Assembly: GCA_900314755.1 (NCBI GenBank)
Contig: OMWH01000010.1
Location: 1 to 64,000 of the forward strand
Length of the DNA: 64,000 nt
Reading direction: 5' to 3'
DNA from: an uncultured Prevotellaceae bacterium
GTDB taxonomy: Bacteria > Bacteroidota > Bacteroidia > Bacteroidales > Bacteroidaceae
Both the position numbers and the translations under genes were made by a program. The notes under the pieces were generated by a model that worked only from the letters and a program-made list of their open reading frames with translations, was not told the DNA's origin and did not search any database. This document shows positions 53,689 through 61,247 of the stretch, in pieces; the first letter of the stretch is position 1; each line of letters begins with the position of its first letter.

Positions 53689-53806
53689 TTCTTTTGTTCT
53701 GCCCTCGATTTTTCGTAATTTTGCTTGGAAAAAGCGAAATTACTCTATCTCAGCATAAAAAAGAAACCCGTTTCTTTTGTTCTGCCCTCGATTTTTCGTA
53801 ATTTTG
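53689..53806 (+). repeat. Duplicated promoter: 35-bp direct repeat at 53689-53723 and 53772-53806
   Basis: The two copies are identical over 35 bases with an 83-bp period. Each holds TTTG, 19 bp, TAATTTTG (-7 boxes at 53716-53723 and 53799-53806). The downstream copy lies 27 bp before the ATG at 53834. This is the second exact promoter duplication of the same length in the window. Confidence 0.75.
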
Positions 53807-53833
53807 TAGGCGAAAAGTGTAAAAACCGAGAAT

Positions 53834-55222
53834 ATGAAGCAAATATTACGATATGTGGCACTGTCTCTCTTGTTGGTTCTTGCCACGGAGACAACTCTCG
53901 CCCAACAGCCTCAGTTCCGTGAGCAACATAAGGTAAAGCGGAAGGAGACCATCTTCGGAATCTCCCGTATGTATGGCATCACTATTCAAGAACTGATTGC
54001 TGCCAACCCTGAGATGAACACGCCAGGTTATGAACTGAAGAAAGGAGACTATATCAATATCCCATGGCCAAAGAGTCAGCCGCAGGCTCCTCAAAACGAT
54101 CAGCCGACGGCAAGCAGTCAGCAGCCCGTCGCTCCCGCGAAGCCTGCGGATGTCGATGTGCGTCAGCGTGCCATCCGGGTGGGTATCATGCTGCCCCTTC
54201 ATAAGGTCAATGGTGACGGCAAGCGCATGCTGGAGTACTATCGCGGTATCCTGATGGCGTGTGACTCGTTGCGTGCCAACAATATCTCTACGGATATCCG
54301 TGCATGGAACGTGGCGGAAGATACGGATATCAATACTTTTCTCCGTGACCCCAAGGCTGCCGAGTGTGACGTGATCATCGGACCGTTGTATACCAAGATG
54401 GTGAAACCTCTTGCCGATTTTGCCACCCAGCATGATATCAGGGTGTTCATTCCTTTCTCTATCAATAGTCATGAGGTACTCGTCAACCGTAATATCATGC
54501 AGGTATACCAGCCTGCCACGGAGCAGAACGAGACTGTCATCAACCTTTTCATGGAGCGTTTCAGTGACACACATCCCGTGTTCATTGACTGTAACGACAC
54601 TACCAGCCAGAAAGGAATCTTCACCTTCGGACTGCGCCGCCGGTTAGAGACGAAAGGTGTCGGATATAAGATTACCAACCTCAACTCCAGCGACGGGGCT
54701 TTCTTCAGTTCTTTCAGTACGACAAAGCGGAATATGGTGATTCTGAATACGGGGCGTTCCAAGGAACTCAATGCGGCAATGGCGAAACTTAACGGACTGC
54801 GTCTCTCGCATCCGGAACTCCAGATCAGCGTTTTCGGATATACCGAATGGATGCTGTATACTCGTTATCAGTTAGAGAACTTCTATAAGTTCGATACCTA
54901 TATTCCGGCTCCTTTCTTTACCAATTTCTCGTCACCGCAGACAGAGCGTATCATGTTGAAATACCGTTGGAACTTCCATTGTGACATGATGTCTAATGCA
55001 CTGCCTCGCTTTGCCATCACAGGTTTCGATCATGCTTACTTCCTCTTGAAGGGCATTCATATCTATGGCAAGAACTTCTCGGGAGGTGCCGGTATGGTAG
55101 GCTATAACCCTATTCAGACACCTCTTCATTTCGAGCGGATAGGCAACGGGGGATTGAAGAACCGTAGCATGATTTTCGTGCATTACTTGCCGGAACGTAG
55201 AACAGAACCGATTTACTTCTAA
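53834..55222 (+). CDS. LysM protein with periplasmic-binding-like domain
   Basis: This 462-aa protein has a signal peptide (cleavage near TLAQ), a LysM domain at about 33-77 (HKVKRKETIFGISRMYGITIQELIAANP), a Pro/Gln-rich linker and a type-1 periplasmic-binding-like domain from about 112 (IRVGIMLPLHKVNGDGKRMLEYYRGILMACDSL). The layout resembles peptidoglycan-bound LpoA-like or receptor-like proteins of Bacteroidota. It should sit at the cell wall; a role in sensing or in peptidoglycan synthesis is only inference. It is driven by a duplicated promoter, and a beta-barrel gene follows. Confidence 0.75.
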   Translation: MKQILRYVALSLLLVLATETTLAQQPQFREQHKVKRKETIFGISRMYGITIQELIAANPEMNTPGYELKKGDYINIPWPKSQPQAPQNDQPTASSQQPVAPAKPADVDVRQRAIRVGIMLPLHKVNGDGKRMLEYYRGILMACDSLRANNISTDIRAWNVAEDTDINTFLRDPKAAECDVIIGPLYTKMVKPLADFATQHDIRVFIPFSINSHEVLVNRNIMQVYQPATEQNETVINLFMERFSDTHPVFIDCNDTTSQKGIFTFGLRRRLETKGVGYKITNLNSSDGAFFSSFSTTKRNMVILNTGRSKELNAAMAKLNGLRLSHPELQISVFGYTEWMLYTRYQLENFYKFDTYIPAPFFTNFSSPQTERIMLKYRWNFHCDMMSNALPRFAITGFDHAYFLLKGIHIYGKNFSGGAGMVGYNPIQTPLHFERIGNGGLKNRSMIFVHYLPERRTEPIYF

Positions 55223-55264
55223 ATGAGTAATGAGAAGTGAGAAATGAATAATGCAAATGAAGAA

Positions 55265-56017
55265 ATGAGGAAATACCTTCTTGTCCTTTTTCTATCCTTT
55301 ATCTCTTTTGCCGTCAAAGCGCAGGTGGGAGAGTACCGCACTGACTTCGCCGTGGGTGTCAATGGTGGTTATGTATTGAGCAATGTCGGTTTCCAACCTG
55401 ATGTGCCACAGTCGATGCTGGGCGGTATGACGATGGGTGTCACCCTCCGTTACACCTGTGAGAAATATTTCAAGAGTATCTGTGCGATTGTTGCCGAGGT
55501 TAATCTCGTGCAGACGGGATGGAAGGAGAAAATACAAGGTTTAGAAAACCAACCTCTATATTACGAGGGCTCTACAGAGGCACTTCATTACCAGCGTAAG
55601 ATGACTTACTTACAGATCCCGCTCTTTGCCCGTCTGGGCTGGGGTAGGGAACGCAAGGGCTTACAGGGCTTCTTCCAGGTAGGTCCTCAGTTGGGCATTT
55701 TCCTCAGCGAGTCGACCACCACCAACCTTATTGATGGCGAAGAGCCGACAGAACAGCGTTCATCGAGTATTGTCGAGCAGGAGTCAAAGCCTGTCGAGAA
55801 GAAGTTTGACTATGGTATTGCCGGTGGTGCGGGTATCGAGTTCTCCGTGCCGAAGGTGGGGCATTTCATGCTGGAGGGTCGCTATTATTATGGGTTAGGT
55901 AATATCTTTGGCAACTCGAAGAGTGACTACTTCGGGAAATCGAATTTCGGACAGATAGTCATCAAGGCAACTTATCTCTTTGATATTGTGAAGACTAAAA
56001 ACGATAAAATAAAATAG
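55265..56017 (+). CDS. PorT-family outer-membrane beta-barrel protein
   Basis: This 250-aa protein has a signal peptide (MRKYLLVLFLSFISFAVKAQ) and a beta-barrel of the PorT type. It shows YRTDFAVGVNGGYVLSN, MTMGVTLRYTCEKYF, KMTYLQIPLFARLGWGRERKGLQGFFQVGPQLGIFLSES and ends NFGQIVIKATYLFDI. The start at 55265 is chosen because it opens the signal; the frame is open 21 bp further upstream. It follows the LysM gene after a short repeat-like stretch and precedes the peptide transporter by 4 bp. Confidence 0.78.
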   Translation: MRKYLLVLFLSFISFAVKAQVGEYRTDFAVGVNGGYVLSNVGFQPDVPQSMLGGMTMGVTLRYTCEKYFKSICAIVAEVNLVQTGWKEKIQGLENQPLYYEGSTEALHYQRKMTYLQIPLFARLGWGRERKGLQGFFQVGPQLGIFLSESTTTNLIDGEEPTEQRSSSIVEQESKPVEKKFDYGIAGGAGIEFSVPKVGHFMLEGRYYYGLGNIFGNSKSDYFGKSNFGQIVIKATYLFDIVKTKNDKIK

Positions 56018-56021
56018 TATT

Positions 56022-57581
56022 ATGTTTGAAGGACAGCCAAAAGGTTTATTCGCACTGGCTCTCGCCAATACGGGAGAGCGCTTTGGTTATTATACCATGC
56101 TTGCAGTGTTCGCTTTGTTTTTGAGGGCTAACTACGGACTTTCACCCGCTATTGCGGGAACAATCTATAGTGCGTTCCTCATGTTTGTTTATTTCTTCCC
56201 GTTGTTCGGTGGTATGCTTGCCGACAAGTTCGGATTTGGCAAGATGGTCACTACGGGAATCCTTATCATGTTCGCAGGCTATCTGCTGCTGAGTGTCCCC
56301 CTGGGAGGTGATACCTTTGCCCTTGTGGTGATGCTCGCCGCCCTGTTGCTGATAGGTTTTGGTACCGGACTCTTCAAGGGTAACCTGCAGGTGATGGTAG
56401 GTGACCTCTATAATGATCCGCAGTATAAAGACAAGCGAGACGCGGGTTTCTCTATCTTCTATATGGCAATTAACATTGGTGCTTTGTTTGCTCCTACCGC
56501 TGCCATTAAGATCAAGGAATATGCGGAGACGACTCTGGGGTACAGCAGTAATGATGCCTATCATTTCTCGTTCGCCGTTGCCTGTGCGTCACTGATTTTG
56601 TCTATTGCTATCTATTATATCTTCCGCTCCACCTTCCGTCATGTGGAGGACACCAGGGTCAAGGGTGAGGAGGCAAGTGGCAGTCCCACCAATGGTAATG
56701 CTACCGCTGTTGCCTCTGGAGAGGAACTGAGCAAGGAGGAGACCAAGCAGCGCATCGTCGCCCTGTGTCTTGTCTTTGCCGTTGTGATATTCTTCTGGAT
56801 GGCATTCCACCAGAACGGTCTCTCTCTGACATATTTCGCTGACGAGTTCACGGCAAACTCTGCATCCGGCTTGCAGGCAATGTGTTTTAATGTATGGAAC
56901 CTCGTTGCCATCATCTTCATCGTCTATGCCGGTTTCTCACTGTTTCAGTCGAAGACCAGCAAGGGTAAGATTATCTCCCTTATTGTCATCGCTCTTGCCG
57001 TCTGCTTCCTCTGTCTGCAGTACGACCCTTCAGGAACCATCAAGGTGTCTGCGCCAATCTTCCAACAGTTCAACCCCTTCTATGTAGTAGCACTGACTCC
57101 TGTCTCTATGGCAATCTTCGGTGCTTTGGCAGCAAAGGGTAAGGAGCCTTCTGCTCCTCGTAAGATAGCCTATGGTATGATTGTCGCAGCCATCGCCTAT
57201 GCTCTGATGGCATTTGGCTCGTTAGGTCTTCCTATGCCACAGACAGAGATGGGTGCCGATGGCAATCCTGTTGCCGTGCATGTGGCTGATGTGACACCCA
57301 ACCTGTTGATTTCCGTATATCTCATCCTGACTTTCGGTGAGTTGCTGTTATCGCCCATGGGTATCTCCTTCGTGTCGAAGGTGGCACCTCCTAAGTACAA
57401 AGGTATGATGATGGGTGGCTGGTTCGTTGCCACAGCAATAGGTAACCAACTCGTAGTAGTCGGTGGACTATTGTGGGGTGCCGTTCCCCTCTGGCTGTGC
57501 TGGAGTGTGTTCCTCGCCGTCTGTCTGATTGCCGCTGTCTTCATGTTCGTCATGATGAAGCGTCTGGAGAAGGTATGCTAA
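56022..57581 (+). CDS. POT-family peptide:H+ symporter
   Basis: This 519-aa inner-membrane protein has about 14 helices with the POT (PTR2) signatures GERFGYYTMLAVFALFL, FFPLFGGMLADKFGFGK and FKGNLQVMVGDLYND followed by KRDAGFSIFYMAINIGALFAP. It should take up di- and tripeptides with protons. In the ExxER motif of helix 1 the first Glu is replaced (NTGER). The end overlaps the start of the nuclease-like gene by 7 bp, so the two are coupled. Confidence 0.9.
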   Translation: MFEGQPKGLFALALANTGERFGYYTMLAVFALFLRANYGLSPAIAGTIYSAFLMFVYFFPLFGGMLADKFGFGKMVTTGILIMFAGYLLLSVPLGGDTFALVVMLAALLLIGFGTGLFKGNLQVMVGDLYNDPQYKDKRDAGFSIFYMAINIGALFAPTAAIKIKEYAETTLGYSSNDAYHFSFAVACASLILSIAIYYIFRSTFRHVEDTRVKGEEASGSPTNGNATAVASGEELSKEETKQRIVALCLVFAVVIFFWMAFHQNGLSLTYFADEFTANSASGLQAMCFNVWNLVAIIFIVYAGFSLFQSKTSKGKIISLIVIALAVCFLCLQYDPSGTIKVSAPIFQQFNPFYVVALTPVSMAIFGALAAKGKEPSAPRKIAYGMIVAAIAYALMAFGSLGLPMPQTEMGADGNPVAVHVADVTPNLLISVYLILTFGELLLSPMGISFVSKVAPPKYKGMMMGGWFVATAIGNQLVVVGGLLWGAVPLWLCWSVFLAVCLIAAVFMFVMMKRLEKVC

Positions 57582-58495
57582 GCTTCTTGCTGACATCCTT
57601 TCTCACTTTAGTAGAATTGAATTGCGAGAATCTCTTTGATTGTCGCCACGATACGTTGAAGCAGGACACCGAATGGTTGCCTGCTTCAACGCGTCATTGG
57701 ACACCTTCACGCTATTGGCGGAAGGTAAACCGTATTGGACAGACTATCCTGTCTTGTCAGGAGGAGGGCGTGCCTGACCTCGTCGCACTGGTGGAGGTGG
57801 AGAATGACTCGGTGATCTTCGACCTGACGCGTAAGTCCCTGTTGCGTAATGCCGGTTATCACTATCTGATGACCGAATCACCCGATGAGCGTGGTATTGA
57901 TGTCGCCTTGCTATACCAGCCTTTTATGTTTCGTCCCCTTTGCTGCGACTATCTTTCTATTACTCCTGTGGAGGGCATGCGTCCCACCCGTGACATCCTC
58001 TACGTGCAAGGGGAGTATATCAGTGGTGACACCCTGCATGTCTTTGTTGTCCATGCTCCCAGCCGCTATGGGGGTGAGAGGGTGACACGTCCTAACCGTC
58101 AGGTAGTGGCAGACAAACTGGTGCAGACCATCCGTCTGTTGCCTCCTGATGCCAAAGTTATTGTGGTGGGTGACTTTAATGATGGGGCGGATGATCCTGC
58201 CTTACGTTTCCTGGAAAGTCATTCTCTCAGGAATATTACCCGTGATGCTACAGGTTCTCATGGGGCAAAGGCAACTTATCGCTATCAGGGCGAGTGGGGG
58301 AGTATCGACCATGTCTTTGTCAGTAGCCTGTTGCTTGACCGTGTCGAGCGGGTATATATCAATGACTCCCCCTTCCTGTTGGAAGAGGATAAAAAATACG
58401 GAGGAGTCAAACCCCTCCGTACTTATCATGGGATGCGCTACCAGCAAGGATTCAGTGACCACTTGCCCTTGGTAGTGCGTTTTCGTTTTCAATAA
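57575..58495 (+). CDS. Endonuclease/exonuclease/phosphatase-family protein
   Basis: This 306-aa protein has a hydrophobic N-terminus (MLSFLLTSFLTLV) that could be a short signal. The EEP fold motifs are all there: VELNCENLFD, ALVEVEND, VVHAPSRYGG, VVGDFNDGADDPAL, GSIDHVFVS and FSDHLPLVVRF. Members are metal-dependent phosphoesterases, including secreted nucleases. The start at 57575 lies inside the last codons of the peptide transporter. The 3' coding region also contains a hairpin that works as a terminator for the opposite strand (58391-58421). Confidence 0.82.
   Translation: MLSFLLTSFLTLVELNCENLFDCRHDTLKQDTEWLPASTRHWTPSRYWRKVNRIGQTILSCQEEGVPDLVALVEVENDSVIFDLTRKSLLRNAGYHYLMTESPDERGIDVALLYQPFMFRPLCCDYLSITPVEGMRPTRDILYVQGEYISGDTLHVFVVHAPSRYGGERVTRPNRQVVADKLVQTIRLLPPDAKVIVVGDFNDGADDPALRFLESHSLRNITRDATGSHGAKATYRYQGEWGSIDHVFVSSLLLDRVERVYINDSPFLLEEDKKYGGVKPLRTYHGMRYQQGFSDHLPLVVRFRFQ
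58391..58421 (-). terminator. Terminator of the MFS gene, inside the opposing gene
   Basis: TACGGAGG at 58397-58404 pairs with CCTCCGTA at 58414-58421. On the minus strand the hairpin is followed by TTTTTT (58396-58391). It lies about 75-105 bp after the MFS stop codon, within the coding sequence of the convergent gene. Confidence 0.75.
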
Positions 58496-58496
58496 T

Positions 58497-60116
58497 TTAT
58501 TTGATGTTCGGCTCTTCCAGTCCGATGCCCTTCTTCTTGTCAACGGCTTTCAGAATGAAACCGAGGACGAGGGCTGCAACACCCAGGCAGGCAAGCATGA
58601 CGAGGGGAGCGGTATAGTCGAGTTCGGTAGCACTGGCTCCTGCAGGGTTGGTGGCATCAAGTACTTTACCAATCAACAGTGGGAAAAGCCAGAGACCGAT
58701 ATTCTGTATCCAGAAAATCAGAGCATAGGCGGAACCAATCACCTTGGCATCAACCAGTTTGGGAACGGAGGGCCATAAGGAAGCAGGTACCAGTGAGAAG
58801 GAGGCTCCCAAAACGAGGATGGTGGTGTAGGCAACGATGACTCCACCCACGGCACTGCCTTTGAAGAGTGGCAGGATGAACGCGAAGGTCAGGTGACAGC
58901 CGATGAGCAGCAAAGAACCCAGTATCAGCATGGATACTGCCTTTCCATGGTTGTCGAGATAGTTGCCGAGGATAGGGGTGATGAGTACTGCCAAGAGAGG
59001 GAACACGGCAAAGATGCTCTCTGCTGTCTGGCGCATGAAGCCCATATAGCAATAGGTGATAAGGGCAAGGATGCTGACGGCAAGGAAACCGTATTTCTTG
59101 TTTGCTGACTTCTGGAAGTTGGAGGCGAAGCCTGCAACAGCCACGAGCAGCATGATGAAATACTGCACGATGGTGACAGAAGGACTTGCCCAGAAGGAGT
59201 CTCCACTGGGCTCTGTCAGTGTGAGGTTACACTGCAGCATGTTCACCGCATATTTCTGGAAGGGGAAGATAGCGGAGTAGTAGAGCACGCACAACAAGGC
59301 AACAAGCCAGAAACCGCTGTCGCTGAGAATTCTGCCGATATCGCTGACCTTAAAGGGGTCGTCCTTCTCTTCTGCCTCACCAGTCTGGGCATCCAATTTC
59401 TTATCCATGAAGAAATAGACGATGGTCATGATGAGAGCGATACACATCAGTACCACACCGAAGGCAACACTGCGGCTGACACTGACCTGACCACCAAGAC
59501 GGGCAAAGAAGGGCGAGAAAATCATGCAGGTAGCGACACCCAAGCGTGCCAGTGCCATCTCTGAGCCCATGGCGAGTGCCATCTCACGGCCCTTGAACCA
59601 TTTTACGATACCACGGCTCACGGTGATACCAGCCATCTCACAGCCACAGCCGAAAATCATAAAGCCGCAGGCGGCAAACTTGGCGGAGGCAGGCATACCC
59701 TGATAGAAAGGTGAAACACCCAGCTCATCGAAAACAGGGATGTAGTTGAGATGATTATTAAACCAATCCTCTAGTCCACTGCCCATGAAAGACTCGCTGA
59801 CAGCATACCACTTGACAGTGGCTCCGATGACCATGACGGCGGTGGAGAGTAACATAGTGAAGCGGACTCCCATCTTGTCGAGGATAATACCAGCGAAGAT
59901 GAGGAAGAACACAAATACGTTCAGGAACACCTCAGCGCCTTGCATGGTACCGAAGGCGGTGGAGTCCCAACCGCGAGTGTCCTGCATCAGGTCTTTGATG
60001 GGCGAGAGGATGTCCATGAAGATGTAGCTGCAGAACATGGCAAGAGCCAGGAGCAGCAAGGCGGTCCACCGCATGGCGGCGGAGTCGCGAAGGGTCTTTT
60101 CAATTGCTTGTGACAT
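58497..60116 (-). CDS. MFS transporter of unknown substrate
   Basis: This 539-aa inner-membrane protein has about 12 helices and the major-facilitator pattern (FFLIFAGIILDKMGVRFTMLLSTAVMVIGA in the loop 2-3 region, GREMALAMGSEMALARLG in helix 5). Overall similarity is to the oligosaccharide/organic-anion type MFS of Bacteroidota, but I cannot name a substrate. It lies 21 bp after the transpeptidase gene on the same strand, and its terminator is embedded in the convergent nuclease-like gene. Confidence 0.8.
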   Translation of the reverse strand: MSQAIEKTLRDSAAMRWTALLLLALAMFCSYIFMDILSPIKDLMQDTRGWDSTAFGTMQGAEVFLNVFVFFLIFAGIILDKMGVRFTMLLSTAVMVIGATVKWYAVSESFMGSGLEDWFNNHLNYIPVFDELGVSPFYQGMPASAKFAACGFMIFGCGCEMAGITVSRGIVKWFKGREMALAMGSEMALARLGVATCMIFSPFFARLGGQVSVSRSVAFGVVLMCIALIMTIVYFFMDKKLDAQTGEAEEKDDPFKVSDIGRILSDSGFWLVALLCVLYYSAIFPFQKYAVNMLQCNLTLTEPSGDSFWASPSVTIVQYFIMLLVAVAGFASNFQKSANKKYGFLAVSILALITYCYMGFMRQTAESIFAVFPLLAVLITPILGNYLDNHGKAVSMLILGSLLLIGCHLTFAFILPLFKGSAVGGVIVAYTTILVLGASFSLVPASLWPSVPKLVDAKVIGSAYALIFWIQNIGLWLFPLLIGKVLDATNPAGASATELDYTAPLVMLACLGVAALVLGFILKAVDKKKGIGLEEPNIK

Positions 60117-60137
60117 TTCTTTATTATTTTTGTTTTG

Positions 60138-61247
60138 TTATTTCGAGAGTCTTGTCTTTTCCAGTTTGCTGGCTTTAGCGGCGGAAGAGGCGGACAGCTT
60201 ACCTTTCAGGTACTGCTCTATGATGAGCCCCGCCATGGGAGCTGCCATGTCACTGCCGAAACCACCATGCTCCACGTAGACGGCTATGGCTATCTTCGGG
60301 TCGTTCATGGGGGCGAAACCGATGAAGGCGGAGTGGTCGGCACCAGGGTTCTCTACCGTTCCCGTCTTGCCACAGACAGGGTATGAGGTGCGTAGGCAGG
60401 TGGCTGTGCCTTTCTCTACGGCAAGACGCATGCCCTCAATGACAGGGGCATAGACACTGGCATCCACCTTGGTATGCCTCTTAGTCAGGTAGCGTTTGTT
60501 CTTCGTGTCCTTATGGATATGTGGCACGTAATACCAGCCACGGTTGGCTATCGTCACTGCAAGATTGCAGAGCTGCAAAGGGGTAACGGTGATGTCACCC
60601 TGTCCCATGCCAGCCCACCAGATAGTCTTGCCATCCCATTTTCCTTTATAGCGGCGGTTGAGGTAGTCGGCACCGGCAAGCAGTCCGCCTTCCTCCCCCT
60701 TGATGTCGATGTGCATGGGACCGCCTAACCCCATCGACTGCATATAACTTCGCCAAGTGGTAATCGCTTCATTCTTATCCTCATAGATGAAGTTGTCGTT
60801 GATCATCGCAGCAAAGGTAACAAGAAACCAGGAGTTACAGCTTTGCGCGATGGCATCTTTGAGCTTGAGGGGAGAACGGTGCTGGTGACAGCCTACACGG
60901 ATATTCCCATCGATGAATCCCTTGTTGCAGTCAACGGCAGTCTCTGTGGTGACGATACCCTCGGAGAGCAGGGTGAGTGCCTGTGCGGTCTTGATGGTGG
61001 AGCCGGGAGCCTGTGGCTTTCCGATTGCCTGTCGTACATCATAGCCCTGTGGCGTGTGGGTGGCAATACATAGTATCTCACCATTGGCAGGGTTGATGGC
61101 AACGATGCTGCCCGTCTTTCCCTGCAGTAATCGGTTGCCGAGGTCCTGAAGGAGCGGACGGAGTGTCAAGGGACCGTCGGCAGGCAACGACTGACCATAG
61201 AGGTAAAGAGGTAAAAGTGTTAAAAGGAATATCAGTCTTTTAGCCAT
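60138..61247 (-). CDS. Minimal penicillin-binding transpeptidase
   Basis: This 369-aa protein has a signal peptide or anchor (MAKRLIFLLTLLPLYLYGQ) and then only a transpeptidase domain. It has the SxxK motif in PGSTIKTAQ, the SxN motif in AQSCNSWF and the KTG motif in VCGKTGTVENPG, plus MGQGDITVTPLQLCNLAVTIANRGWYY as in class B PBPs. The N-terminal PBP dimerisation domain and any glycosyltransferase domain are missing; PBP2/FtsI are usually 600-700 aa. It could be a divergent cross-linking enzyme or a beta-lactam-binding relative. It overlaps the S9 peptidase gene by 16 bp. Confidence 0.85.
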   Translation of the reverse strand: MAKRLIFLLTLLPLYLYGQSLPADGPLTLRPLLQDLGNRLLQGKTGSIVAINPANGEILCIATHTPQGYDVRQAIGKPQAPGSTIKTAQALTLLSEGIVTTETAVDCNKGFIDGNIRVGCHQHRSPLKLKDAIAQSCNSWFLVTFAAMINDNFIYEDKNEAITTWRSYMQSMGLGGPMHIDIKGEEGGLLAGADYLNRRYKGKWDGKTIWWAGMGQGDITVTPLQLCNLAVTIANRGWYYVPHIHKDTKNKRYLTKRHTKVDASVYAPVIEGMRLAVEKGTATCLRTSYPVCGKTGTVENPGADHSAFIGFAPMNDPKIAIAVYVEHGGFGSDMAAPMAGLIIEQYLKGKLSASSAAKASKLEKTRLSK

